This document shows, one piece after another, positions 42,945 to 53,562 of a DNA stretch of 64,000 bases. The stretch's first letter is position 1. Each line of letters starts with the position of its first letter. The stretch is from Neoceratodus forsteri (Eukaryota > Chordata > Ceratodontiformes > Ceratodontidae), in assembly GCA_016271365.2 (NCBI GenBank), contig CM057456.1, forward strand, positions 659,769,501-659,833,500. The letters run 5' to 3'. The translations under genes were made by a program, and so were the position numbers. The notes under the pieces were generated by a model. That model saw only the letters and a list, made by a program, of their open reading frames with translations. It was not told the DNA's origin and made no database searches.

Positions 42945-43400
42945 GAATCTCTTGTGCCAAACAGCATTGATATAGGCATTTTGGTGTTTAGTGTCAATTT
43001 ATTCCATGAACCATTTTTTCAGCTGTTTGAAATCCTACCCAAGGCAGGAATTAAGCCAAATAAAGTCTGTGTGGCTTCTTCACTGCACCACATCATCACA
43101 TACAGTTGCAATTTAGTTCCACCACTATTTCCAGGCATGTCGTTCACAAATCGAGAGAAGAGCATAGAACCCAGTATCGACCCTTGAGGAACTCCATCTG
43201 TTATATGTCTGAGAGGCATAAACTGCCCTTAGTTTTAACTTTTATTTTCTGCCAGACAGGTATCCTCTAAACCAGTGGTCAGAGAGAATCATCAAGGCTC
43301 AACAACTGCAACTTTGACAGTAGTAGCTCATGGTTACCCAGACTGAGAAAACATTGGTCAAATCAATGAAGATTTATGTCTGTGGTCAGTAGAATTATTT
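42945..43400 (-). pseudogene. LINE RT, upstream segment with PQGS box
   Basis: Minus-strand frames give a degraded FIDLT-x-x-F (motif A), WFRGYLSGR, then ITDGVPQGSILGSMLFSRFVNDMP and KLQLYVMMW where YVDDV is expected. The frame leads into satellite element copy 2 after a TKCLYQ segment and resumes at 40315. This establishes that the satellite element interrupted a formerly continuous LINE. Confidence 0.75.
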
Positions 43401-43639
43401 GCACTGCTAGGTTTTTGTTTTGTACTTCTCCTAACATGTTATACCCTCCTTCACCCTTGCCAGACTGACACCCATGTCACCTTAACCCCCCCACCCGGGC
43501 CACTCTGTCTTCCACTGCTTTTCTTTTCTTGCTAAATACTCTCTGTCCCACTTTCCTTCCTACCTCTGTTCTCTTCTCCCCCCCCCCACTCCCTCCTCCA
43601 TTCCTACTACTCCCTTCACTACTTTGATGCCCACTCCTT

Positions 43640-44155
43640 CTTCATCCCTCACTTCAAAACCTCATCGGCAGGTCAGTCTACATTCACGGTCTGCCCTCTT
43701 CCCAGTCTCTGGAATTGATACAGGACCTTTTACAAAGGAAAGAGTACTAAAGGAGCTGGAAAAACTCAAGGTAAACAAGGCAATGGGGCCTGACGAATTA
43801 CACCCTAGGTTACTGAGAGAACTAAGAGAGGAACTAGCAGCTCCCCTGCTTACCTTTTTAACCTGTCACTTGAACTTGGGGAGATCCCACAGGATTGGAA
43901 AAAGGCCATAGTCATCCCTCTCCACAAAAGCGAGAGCAAGGAGAGTGCAGGCAACTACCGTCCAGTAAGCCTCACCTCAGTTGTAGGCAAAATAATGGAA
44001 ACCCTTCTCAACAAGAGGATTATATCCTTTCTTGAGGGGTGCAGCACATTAGACACAAAACAGCATGGCTTTAACCACAGGTAGACCATGCCAAACTAAT
44101 CTAATAGACTTTTTCAACTGGGTAACCAAAATAGTAGACCAGGGCAGTGCTGTAG
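43640..44155 (+). pseudogene. CR1 LINE RT fingers
   Basis: GPFTKERVLKELEKLKVNKAMGPDELHPRLLRELREELAAPL (43720-43840) is the CR1 N-terminal RT helix-loop. A frameshift follows, then IPQDWKKAIVIPLHKSESKESAGNYRPVSLTSVVGKIMETLL and KQHGFNHR. The copy stops at gaccagggcagtgctgtag (44153), where a MITE begins. Confidence 0.85.
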
Positions 44156-44159
44156 GTAA

Positions 44160-44300
44160 GCAATAATACCCAACAGGGTGGTCGGTATTGTGCTATACCG
44201 GACCGCCAGGGTGTAATGAGGCCCAGCGCAGAGGAGGGCCTTATAGCCCCTGGAAGGTCTGGTATAGCACCATACCAACCACCCTGGAGGGTATTATTGC
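44160..44300. mobile_element. Palindromic MITE, ~140 bp
   Basis: Terminal inverted repeats gcaataatacccaacagggtggtcggtat...gctatacc (44160-44201) and ggtatagc...ataccaaccaccctggagggtattattgc (44259-44300). It interrupts the CR1 just upstream. The target duplication is not clear. No coding capacity. Confidence 0.75.
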
Positions 44301-45255
44301 ACTTAGAAAATGGGCACTGCAAAACAAAATGAGTTTAGCAAAAAAAGTTTATAAAAATTAGTTTAAACTATGTTTTGAAATAAAATAGTTCCTCCACCTA
44401 TTCTATACAATTGTGCAGATTTTTCTGAGCTAGGGAGTTATGTCCCGGCGCAGCCTCTTTAGTTGATGCTTTTGGTCCTGGCTGTCATGGTTACTCCCCC
44501 ACACACAGTGGTTAAGCTACTGTAAGTATTTTCTATTTGTTGTGGCTTCTTTTTGGCTGCCCCTGCTAGAGTATAGTGATGGGAAGAGCACGAGTGCACT
44601 CAGAGTTGAAAGGGAGCAGAGCATCAGGAGCTCACAGGCGAAACACTGCTTTCACTACTGCTTTCTCTGACGTGCGAGTTGTGTTTTTTTTTACTGTTAC
44701 CATGTCAGTTTTTAATTGAAAATTAGCAGACCAATAGTGGGAAATGTTAAATTACTGTGAAGGAAGCAAGTCCGCTCGAGTGCAGCTGAAACTGCTTCTG
44801 TAGTGGTGACTGCTGAAAATTTAATAGCTTTCTTTTTGCCGCCCCCCTACACACACACACACACACACACACTTCTCATTGCAATCATTCCAGTTTTGAT
44901 TTGTTGATCCCCCTACCTCCAGTGGCAATACATATTAGTTTATTTTTTGTGTGTATGTTTTTTACAGGAACGGCAAGTGTTACCATGGAGATTGGGAAGG
45001 GCAGAAAGAGAGAGAGAGTGTGAGTGCAGTCGGCATGATTGATAAGAGCAGTTCCTGTTTCCTTTCTTTTTTTTTTCTATTTTTAATAAAACTATATCCA
45101 CAACTGATGCGGTTCCCATTGGGGGAAGTGGACAGAAAATGTTAATGCCGTCTGCAATTTGTGTGTGGTCAGGAGAGTGAGCGAGGTCGGGGAGGCAGCT
45201 GCTGTTGCATTTATAGTTCAGTTTAGATTTGAACAGTGAATTTGCTATGAGGAAC
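44301..45255. other. Unassigned DNA with a (CA)n microsatellite
   Basis: The only features are (AC)11-type repeats at 44850-44871 and A/T-rich patches. A minus frame at 44940-45305 has no recognisable domain. I see no exon signals worth calling. Confidence 0.5.
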
Positions 45256-46027
45256 CACCTTTTTATGTTGCTTGGACGCATGTGCAAGAAACATAGTGCC
45301 ATCATCGGAGATTTCGGTGATGTGTCACCTCCTCCTCCAATTCAGTCAGTGTGCTGGCAGGCGCGGCCCCTGTAAGCCAATGCATTCTGGAGCTGTCTAT
45401 GACATGCTCCAAAATGCAGTAGCATACAGTTGAAAGGGGGAGCTACGCTTCAGTGAGCACCGATGGGATATCAGCTGCTCAACGCAGCTCCCCACAGACC
45501 TACCGCATGGGCGTCGCGCCCGCTCCCGCGCGCTGTATAGCCGGCGGGGTGCCCAATCCCGTCGGCTGAGTTGCATCCCCCAGTAGGTGCCACGCTGGGA
45601 GCCCACCCAGCGTGCAAGTTTATCTTTGGCTGACGGGGTGCCAATCCCCGCCGGCTGAAACCCTACCCGTCCTTGTGCCATGCTGAGGCCACCCAAGCGT
45701 GGCAAGCGTCACGTAGTCAATTAAAAAAAAAATACCTGTAAAACAAAAGCGGTCCCCTGGCGTGTCTCCCAACCCCCTCCACAACCGCATCCACCCACTG
45801 CACCCAGCCTCCCCACCCCCCTCACCCCATACCACTCCGGACTCGTAGCGACAATCTTCGGTGGACCGGGAACACGTCTGCACTCTTCAAAGCCGACCGC
45901 GAACTGAGGAAATGCCGGTAAGCTGTATAATGGGCTAGATAGGGGTTTCAACTTTATTGCATATCTCAGGCATTTTTTGGAATTTTTGCACCAAATTTTC
46001 AACATGGGGTTTTTGGGACCCCTTCTC

Positions 46028-46138
46028 ATGAATGATGTCACTGTCATGGCGTTATTCAGGCCCGAAGGGTGATTTCGCAGTCACTGTGCAAAATCACCCT
46101 TCGGGCCTGAATAACACCATGACAGTGACATCATTCAT
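46028..46138. repeat. Long near-perfect hairpin in satellite element copy 3
   Basis: The arms of about 48 bp (46028-46075 and 46091-46138) share atgaatgatgtcactgtcatg, gttattcaggcccgaagggtg and aaatca on inversion, with one or two mismatches and a 15-nt loop (cgcagtcactgtgca). Copies 1 and 2 have decayed versions, so this copy preserves the structure best. Confidence 0.85.
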
Positions 46139-46139
46139 A

Positions 46140-47358
46140 GGAAGGGGTCCCAAAAACCACATGTTGAAAATTTGCGCCAAAATTCAAAATGACTGTTTTG
46201 ACGAGCGTATGCTATGCAGTTCCTACGCAGGCTCGAAGTTCGCTAAATTTCAATATTTTCACTCCAGATTTTCAACATTGCCATTTTACCACCTTCTTAT
46301 GAGTAGTACAGCTGTCATTTTCACATCTCACCCAAAATGTGTTTCCGACCATGTAGCGCACAATGGCGCGGTCGGTGTAGCAAAATCAATGTACGGGACA
46401 AATTAAGAAAATCAGTGACACTGTTCATGAGCAGAGGTCTTAAAATGGCTATGTTGAAAATTTGGTGCCAAAATTCATAAAATGACTGTTTCTGTGGCCG
46501 TGCATTGGATTTCCTCGCGGGCATTTCGTAGTTGAAATTTCAATATTTCCTCCAGATTTTCAACATTGCCATTTTACCACACCTTCTTATAGTAGTACAG
46601 CTGTCATTTTTCACATCTCACCCAAATGTGTTTCCGCCCATGTAGTGCACAATGGCGCAATCGGTGTGCGAAATCAATGTACGGGACAAATTAAGAAAAT
46701 CAGTGACACTGTTCATGAGCAGAGGTCTTAAAATGGCTATGTTGAATTTGGTGAAAAAAATCCTAAAATGACTGTTTGATTAGCCAGCGCTATGCAGTTC
46801 CTACGCACGCTCGTAAGGTCGCGAATTTTCAATATTTTCACTCCAGATTTCCAACATTGCCATTTTATCACACCTTCTTATGAGTAGTACAGCTGTCATT
46901 TTTCACATCTCATCCAAAACGTGTTTCTGCCCATGTAGCACACAATGGCGCAGTCGGTGTGCGAAATCAATGTACGGGATAAATTAAGAAAATCAAGTGA
47001 CACTGTTCATGAGCAAAGGTCTTAAAATGACTATGTTGAAAATTTGGTGAAAAAATTCCAAAAAATGACTGTTTTACGAGCGTGCGTTGTACAGTTCCTA
47101 TGCACGCTCGTAAGTTCGCGAATTTTCAATATTTTCACTCCAGATTTTCCAACATTTGCCATTTTACCACACCTTCTTATGAGTAGTACAGCTGTCATTT
47201 TTCACATCTCACCCAAAACATGTTTCCGCCCATGTAGCGCACAATGGCGCAGTCGGTGTGCGAAATCAATGTATGGGATAAATTAAGAAAATCACAGTGA
47301 CGCTGTTCATGAGCAGAGGTCTTAAAATGGCTATGTTGAAAATTTGGTGAAAAAATTC
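46140..47358 (+). repeat. Satellite array, four ~290-bp units (copy 3)
   Basis: Unit landmarks lie near 46198, 46490, 46778 and 47077. The last keeps a clean stem acgagcgtgcgttgtacagttcctatgcacgctcgt. Sequence and internal inverted halves are as in the array at 41110-42790. Confidence 0.88.
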
Positions 47359-47359
47359 C

Positions 47360-48145
47360 CTTCAGATGTTCTGCAATATTACTAATGAAGACATTGAACA
47401 GAACTGGCCCCAGGACCGATCCCTGCAGCACCCCACTGGTTGCCCCCTCTCCCTAGACTGCATACCATTTACCACCACTCTCTGCCTCCTGTCTGTTAGC
47501 TAGTTTCTAACCCAGTTTACCACCCTTTTCCCCCATGTCCAGCCTACCCAGCTAGTTTATTAGCCTCCTATATGGGATGATGTCAAAGGCTTTGCTGAAA
47601 TCAAGGTGAGCGTTGTCCACTGCCCCACCCTGATTCACTTCCTTTGTCACCCAGTCAAATAAATCAACCAGATTTATCTGACATGATGTCCCCGCTGTGA
47701 ATCCATGTTGTCTATGGTCCTGGGTTCCGATGGCATCTAGATGCCCCACTATCCTTTCTTTAAGCAATGTCTCCATGATCTTCCCACTACTGAGGTGAGG
47801 CTGAATGGCCTATTGTTCCCTGCCTCCTCCCTGCTGCCGGACTTGTGTAGAGGGACTACATGTGCCCTCCTCCAATTCACTCATGTTGAATGACTCAGTG
47901 AACATGGCTGCCAGAGGTGCTGCTATCTCCCTTCGCAGTTCTGTTAATATCCTTGGGCGTATGCCATCTGGTTCCATCGCTTTGTCTACCTTCAATTTAG
48001 TGAGCTCCTGCAGGACTCTTTTGCCTTTGAATGGACTATTGTCCACCTCTTCACCCCCTTGGCAACTGCTGTACTGCTGTGGCCCTTGCCCCTCCCACTC
48101 TTCTGTGAATACTGAACGGAAAGACACAGTGGATGTCTTGGGAGG
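47360..48145 (-). pseudogene. CR1 LINE RT inserted in satellite element copy 3
   Basis: The minus strand encodes, from 48140 down, a short FTEEWEGQGP segment and RVLQELTKLKVDKAMEPDGIRPRIL. METLLKERIVGHLD, QHGFTAGTSCQINLVDLFDWVT and AHLDFSKAFDIIPYRRL follow, ending with GVLQGSVLGPVLFNVFISNI at 47430. These are CR1 RT blocks in correct order up to block 4. Both ends are truncated. Confidence 0.85.
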
Positions 48146-48224
48146 AAGGCATGAAACTGTCACTTCCAAATACCTAAACAGCACATACAAGCAAGCAACA
48201 TTCGGCATTGACAAATACTTGTTT

Positions 48225-49040
48225 TAAAGAACTGCCACCCAACTCAGAGCTTGTTGATCGTGAGGGGCAGGGAATGGTGTGTGAGGAATGGCAGTGGCAC
48301 ATACGAAAACAAAGTGATGTTAAAAGAGAATAACTCTGAGCAGTGCAGGAGAGCGGCTAGCAAGGCAAACAGGATGCTGGGATGCATCATAAGGGGGGAT
48401 CACTTCTAGGAGCAAGGAAGTGATTCTGCCACTGTACAATGGACTGGTTAGACCACACCTTGAGTACTGTGTACAGTACTGGAGACCACACTTGAAGAGG
48501 GACATACAGCTCCTGGAGAGGGTACAGAGGAGGGCAACTAAGATGATACGAGATCTAGGGGATTTGACGCATGAGGACAGACTAGAGGAGCTCTGCTTGT
48601 TTTCATTGGAGGAGAGGAGAGAAAGGAGGGACATGATTGAGGTCTTCAAGTACCTCAAGGGAATAAATAGGGTAAACATGGAGGATCTTTAGACTAAAGC
48701 AGGGAGGTATCACCAGAGGCATGGTTTGAAGTTGGAAGGTGGAAGGGTGAGGGGAAAGGAGGAGTTTTTCACTGAGAGGGTGGTGGACCCTGGAATGCAC
48801 TGCCTGGTGAGCTGGTTCAGAGATCCACAGTGGAGGGCTTCAAGAGAGGGTGGGACAGACACAGAAAGTGGATGTATCAGATGATGGCCTGTCCCGGGGG
48901 GGGTGGGGATGGATGATACGGGTTTCTGGAACACAAGGGGGGGAGGGCCTCGGCACCCAACTAGGGATCTGAGATTCGAGCAGACTCGATAGACCGTAAG
49001 GCCTAATCTGCTGGCAAATAGCATGTTAGCATGTTAAAAG
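48225..49040 (+). pseudogene. CR1 LINE ORF2 C-terminus
   Basis: A degraded QCRRAASKANRMLGCI leads into [62 protein letters not shown] and EFFTERVVD. The copy ends near 49035 with gcatgttagcatgttaa, a variant octamer tail. It is a different subfamily from the (TTCTATG)n-tailed copies. Confidence 0.85.
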
Positions 49041-49310
49041 ATATTAAATTGTTACTGTACCTGCTATTTTCTTTGCCGTTTGCCGACTGCCATTACTGCA
49101 CTTGTGCCCGTGAGTCGGGGGAAGGGGGGAATAAAAGCTTTTGCTGTAAAACGAGATTAGAACAACATGGCTTGATCTTTTGCCATTTTCACTGCCACTT
49201 GGCACTCAGTGGGTTGGAGGGGTGGTATCTTTCACTAAGCGAGAGGAAATAAATGATGGCATTTTAATAATGAACACTCTATAAGCACAATGATATTGGT
49301 GATCAGGTGG

Positions 49311-49463
49311 ATTGGGACTGGCACTTTTTTTAACCTGGGCTCTGTTGTCTGTTAGAAAATGGGCTAAGAAATTCCAGGACTCTGATTGGCTGATACCCCA
49401 GGCCAGGTGGGCATCTATCAGACAACAGAGCCCGGGTTAAAAAAAGTGCCAGTCCCAACCCAA
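49311..49463. mobile_element. Palindromic MITE, ~150 bp
   Basis: The left arm (attgggactggcac, tttttttaacctgggctctg, ttgtctg) spans 49311-49351. It is the inverse of the right arm (cagacaacagagcccgggtt, aaaaaaagtgccagtccc) at 49419-49456, with one mismatch. The loop contains gattggctg. No ORF. The target duplication is unclear. Confidence 0.8.
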
Positions 49464-49969
49464 TCTGCAGCTATCTTCTGTTGTATCTCAGTTATTATGC
49501 CTAAAAACAGCACTTTTATTCATTTCTATACTGCGTGATTTGTAGGGCTGTAAAAGACAGCAACCTTCTAGCTCAGGCTCCATAACGCCCCTGCATTCCA
49601 CAAATTGACAGCGCATCAGCATTCTGCAGCATTCCATAAATTTTAACAGTTTACATTTCAACACTGTGTTTTTCCCTATCTGTTTTACTGTCTGTACTGT
49701 CTTTGACTATGTTACAGTTTAAGATTTTAAAATCTTTTTTTCCCTCAGAGTTTAGGCTACAAAATGTTAGCTGAATAAAGTTTAAAATTAATTTTGCTTA
49801 AACAAATGTCTTTTGTCATCATACACTATAAAAACAGTGACTGGGGGAAAACACAACAGAATTGTGATTACATCTCAGGGTTCTGGCAGCATCAGACCAT
49901 GCAAGCTTTGCTGTCATGGTCTGTGATGTCATCTGAATCCTTTGATGCAATCACAACAGTTCTGTTGCA
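49464..49969. other. Unassigned non-coding DNA
   Basis: No motif recognised. It precedes a 39-bp direct repeat at 49970. Confidence 0.5.
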
Positions 49970-50452
49970 CATGTTTCCTCATCCGCTATTGCATATAGGG
50001 TTCGCGTATATTTGAGCCCATGCATCTTACTTTCCCCCGGAGATCCTCCATAATAAGTGTGTAGATGAGGGAGTATAACTGTTCACACTCATCAATCAAT
50101 CAGTCAATCAATTAAACATCTTTAGTTTACCAGGCGAAACACCATTGAGACAGACTCATTTGCAAGGTGGACCTGGGTAGGTCAATGCAAAAACACATAA
50201 GCTAAATGTTGCTATAATACAATGAGACAATAGTCTGTGTAGGGCAAATACGAGCTAGGCATAAATAACAGTGCATACAATATGGCTAACAGTACAGCAG
50301 GCCTCAAAAACTTAAATACAACATTGATAGGGCAGGAACAAAAATATCATATTTTGTAGGTGGAGGAGCTGAGCGATCATAGTTACCCTCATATGTTGTA
50401 CATCTGGTATATACATGTTTCCTCATCTGCTATTGCATATAGGGTTCTCGTA
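49970..50452 (-). repeat. LINE 3'-tail repeat flanked by a 39-bp direct repeat
   Basis: catgtttcctcatccgctat followed by tgcatatagggttc (49970-50008) recurs at 50414-50452 with two or three mismatches. Between them lies a tail-family segment (tcaatcaatcagtcaatcaa, accaggcgaaacaccattga, ggtggacctggg) like those at 15496 and 58017. The repeat could be an unusually long target duplication or a local duplication. Confidence 0.55.
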
Positions 50453-51431
50453 GTATAATGTCTTTATAAGTGACATTGCAGAGGGACTGGAAGGAAAAGT
50501 ATGTCTCTTTGCAGATGACACAAAGATCTGCAACAGAGTTGATGCACAAGGTGGGGTGGAAAGGATGAGAAGGGACTTGGCAAGGTTAGAGGAATGGTCA
50601 AATGTATGGCAGCTTAGATTCAATACTAAGAAGTGCAAGGTAATGCACCTGGGAAACAAAAACCCAGGGGAAGAGTACACAATGGGGGGTGAGATACTAA
50701 CAACAACAAAAATGGAAAGGGACCTGGGGGTAGTCATATCAGATGACCTAAAGGTGGGCAAGCAATGTGAGAGGGCAACAAAGAGGGCTGGGGGGATACT
50801 GGGATGCATAGGGAGAGGCATCACCAGTAGAAAACAGGAAGTTATTATCCCTCTGTACAGACAGTTGGTGAGACCCCATCTGGAGTACTGCGTGCAGTTC
50901 TGGAGACCCAGTCTCCATAAGGACATAGACAGGATGGAGGCTGTCCAGAGGAGGGCAACTAAAATGGTGCAGGGTCTGCACCAGAAGACATATGAAGAGA
51001 GACTTAAGGAGCTGAATATGTATAGCCTCGAGGAAAGGAGGAGAGGGGGACATGATAGAAACTTTCAAGTATCTCAAGGAATCAACAAGTCCAAGAGGGT
51101 AGCATCTTTCAAAAAAGAGGTGTGCAAGAACAAGGGGGCTAATTTGAAGATAGAAGGGGGCAGCTCAGAGGTAATTTAAGGAAGTATTTTTTCACAGAGA
51201 GGTTGTGGATGCATGGAGCGGACTTCCGGAGGAGGTTGTGGAGTCAAAACAGTGGTGGAATTCAAGCATGCATGGGACAGACATAAGGCAATTCTAGGGG
51301 CCGGGGGTAGGAAGAAGTAGGCTGCTGGTTAACTAGGATCTGCAGCTTATCCAATAGGTAGGGAAATGGGCAGACTGGGTGGGCCAAGTGGTCCTTATCT
51401 GCCGTCAAAATCTATGTTTCTATGTTTCTAT
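50453..51431 (+). pseudogene. CR1 LINE, 3' half with well-preserved ORF
   Basis: A degraded FISDIAEGLEGKVCLFADDTKI (about 50465-50530, FADD box) leads to frame 50556-51179. That frame carries [73 protein letters not shown] and [21 protein letters not shown] frameshift near 51040 precedes the FFTERLW-like end. The 3' end has gggtgggccaagtggtcc and (tatgtttc)n at 51414-51431. This is the best CR1 3' end in the window. Confidence 0.9.
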
Positions 51432-51890
51432 CCCTATGGAGAATGACAAGGCCATATATTACAGCTCTGGATCCAGCTGTGAAATATAGGAACTTCGGAA
51501 GTATAAGTAAACTCGGGTGTGCGCTGCACTACCATCACCAGTGTCATTTTTTGGGTCTCAAGATGGCAATCTTCAAAGTCGGGATCCAGGAACTAAATAC
51601 AAATGTTTGTTGTATCGAAGGCCTCCCGTCAAGCACAACCCCTAGACAGGGAGGATCTTGGGGCATCACCCAAAGACTAACGAGGGTGCCACCCACTTGT
51701 GGGTGCGCTCGTCAGGGCAGCCAAAGACCAGTAGGTTGCCGGTGAAGGGTTACGCTATGCTTTTCTCAAGATACACCACACAAGTGAAATGGTCCCGACC
51801 ATTGAGGAGCAGTAAGAAGCTGAAGCCATAATTGCAGATCTGTTCTGTGTGTGTGATTTTTTTTTAACATATTACTAACTTTGTTTTTCT
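51432..51890. other. Non-coding DNA upstream of the candidate exon
   Basis: It contains a strong hairpin, acgaggg-gccacccac-ttgtgggtgc-gctcgt, at about 51680-51713, and cctccc.../gggagg at 51624-51653. The last 40 bp are a pyrimidine-rich tract (tttttttttaac...tttgtttttctag) suitable as a branch point and polypyrimidine tract. Confidence 0.5.
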
Positions 51891-51892
51891 AG

Positions 51893-52090
51893 GTATGGTG
51901 TAGCAATACTGTGGAATGAAACAAGCTGCCACTGCGCCAATGAGTCTGTTATTGCCCTGCCCTCCACAGGGGTCTTCAACATTTCAGAAGTCAGCAGTGG
52001 CACCATGCTGAATACCAGCAGGTCAAACCAAACTGATATTGGCAACGGAACTAGCAGCTTCACATCTGGAGCTGGAGAATGTGTGAACAG
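51893..52090 (+). CDS. Candidate internal exon of an unidentified host glycoprotein gene
   Basis: A 198-bp segment lies between an acceptor (ttgtttttctag, AG at 51891-51892) and a donor (AACAG|gtacgt at 52091). Read with one base carried in and two carried out (phase 2 at both ends), it has no stop. It encodes about 65 residues starting YGVAILWNETSCHCANES and ending GAGECVNR. Six N-glycosylation sequons (NET, NES, NIS, NTS, NQT, NGT) and three Cys argue for an extracellular or luminal protein. Symmetric phase allows exon skipping without frame loss. I do not recognise the family. No RT or transposase motif is present, which separates it from its neighbours. Confidence 0.55.
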
Positions 52091-52498
52091 GTACGTTCCC
52101 TTCACTCACCTCTCATTCTTTCCCCTATTGAAAATATTGTAGCTATTTAGAAAGTGCAGACCATGACGTACTTTTGTGTGGGTATACTGTATGATTTGAC
52201 CTTAAGTTTAGTTCCAGTTGTGAACTGCACTGTTGTTTCGCAAAATGTCCCCAAAATAGAATCATCAGACTATTTTGCAACTAAGTTGCAGTTCCTTAAA
52301 GAGCTAGTGGAGCCAAAACAGGCAGACAGTAAAACAATACAAATTTTAAGATGTAGACAGTTGTGTTTTTTTTTTTTTATTTCTGAAGTATTTTTCTGTT
52401 TCTTTTTGTTCAATAGAAAATATTCTGTGTGCTAATATTGTACTGGATGTGTGGACTAGCTCTCAGCCTCACAGCTGGCAGATCTGTCCCTGCCTTCC
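52091..52498. other. Presumed intron sequence
   Basis: Starts with the gtacgt donor. A/T-rich with a T12 run at 52366-52378. No further exon with good splice sites was found by eye. Confidence 0.4.
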
Positions 52499-52614
52499 CC
52501 ACTACATCATCAGCATTGTGATCTCACTTACAGTGACATCACAGGTGACTAACATGGTAGAAATTGAATGTGTGTTCCTAAGAGCAGTGAGGTCACAATG
52601 CTGATGATGTAGTG
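52499..52614. repeat. Inverted repeat with ~28-bp arms
   Basis: actacatcatcagcattgtg-atctcact (52500-52528) is the near inverse of agtgag-gtcacaatgctgatgatgtagt (52587-52614), with only one or two mismatches. It is probably a MITE. Confidence 0.7.
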
Positions 52615-52669
52615 TGTGCGTGTGTGTGTGTGTGTGTGTGTCTGTGTGTGTGTGTTGGGGGGGGGGCCG
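52612..52669 (+). repeat. (TG)n microsatellite and G10 tract
   Basis: gtgtgcgtgtgtgtgtgtgt, a tctg interruption, more tg, then tttgggggggggg-type G run. Abuts the right arm of the inverted repeat. Confidence 0.95.
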
Positions 52670-52845
52670 AGCTAGATATGTCAGCCACCAGGCAGAGTGC
52701 TGTCCCACACATCATACCTATTAATATCAGGGAAACAATCTTCTAATTAACCAAGGGGAAAATAAAAAGTACCTCAGATATAAAGGTAATGGTTGACTGC
52801 TTTTAAAAACTAATTAAAGTTTTAGGCAGTACACTAGCTCTTTAA

Positions 52846-53558
52846 AGAGCAACTAACGAGGTCCCTGCTTAAAGAAGCAAGATAAAGCCTCACCTGGTAC
52901 ACAGTCCAATTCTTTATATATTTTTTTTTAGTAGCCCGTATGTATTTTTGTTAATTCAAGTTTATTAATTTTTCAACTAGCCCCTATTTTAGAAGGTAAG
53001 GGATTGTAATTTGGCTCCATGGAGCTGAGCCATGAAGATCTCTTCCACTTCCTAGTGCTGCTTCAGTCTGCGGTCCGCCTCTGCGCTACGTCATTTTTTG
53101 ACATCACTATTTGGAGAGTGGGAGGGCACGCGCCATATACTTGAATGAGGACATTTAAAAAAAAAAATTTAGTACTTCAGATTGCCATTTGGAACTAATC
53201 ATGGCCACCGATTAACTAACAGGTCCTTCTTAGTTAATTGGTGGCCATGATTAATTCAATACAATCTAATACTAAACTCATTAAAATAAGTCCCCATTCA
53301 AGTATGTAGGTGCGCCCCGCACTCTCCAAATAGTGATGTCAAAAATGATATAGCGAGGCGGATCGGGGACGGACTGTGAGCTGAAGCAGTGGCGTAGGAA
53401 GTGCAAGGATCTTCAGGGCTCACTCCATGGAGCCACATTACAATCCCGGCCCCTTCCAAAATAGGGCTACTGAAAAAAATATAATGAATTGGACTGTGCA
53501 CCAGATGAGACTTTATCTTTCTTTGGGGGATTTTGAAATAGAGCAAGAAAGTTGCTCT
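52846..53558. mobile_element. Foldback DNA transposon with ~330-bp inverted arms and TTAA target
   Basis: TTAA flanks both ends (52842-52845, 53559-53562), and the terminal bases AGAGCAACT...AGTTGCTCT are perfectly inverted. The arms match almost throughout: acagtccaattc, ggattgtaat...ggctccatggag, gaagatc, cttcagtc...cag, catcactatttggagagtg and acttgaatg(a/g)ggac on the left all have inverse partners on the right. The centre is a short loop near 53215 (ggccaccgattaacta / ttagttaattggtggcc). No transposase. The TTAA target suggests piggyBac or Kolobok mobilisation. Confidence 0.85.
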
Positions 53559-53562
53559 TTAA

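Larger units (their letters stand above)
45262..48222 (+). repeat. Composite satellite element, copy 3 (with CR1 insertion)
   Basis: The left part, tttttatgttgcttggacgcatgtgcaag (45261-45290), aligns with copy 2's left end. The inverse of the right end (atgttgcttg) matches the left-end atgttgcttg, supporting inverted termini. The head (45360-45930) includes caggcgcggcccctgta, ggaccgggaacacgtctg and ctgcactcttcaaagccgacc. The hairpin is at 46028-46138 and four units follow to 47358. A minus-strand CR1 occupies 47360-48145, then the tail gcaacattcggcattgacaaatac ends the element at about 48220. Confidence 0.7.

Noticed and set aside
51600..51760. Stem-loops and an accagtaggttgccggtgaa segment slightly like signal recognition particle RNA
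   Set aside because: The match covers about 20 bases only, and the flanking conserved 7SL elements are absent.
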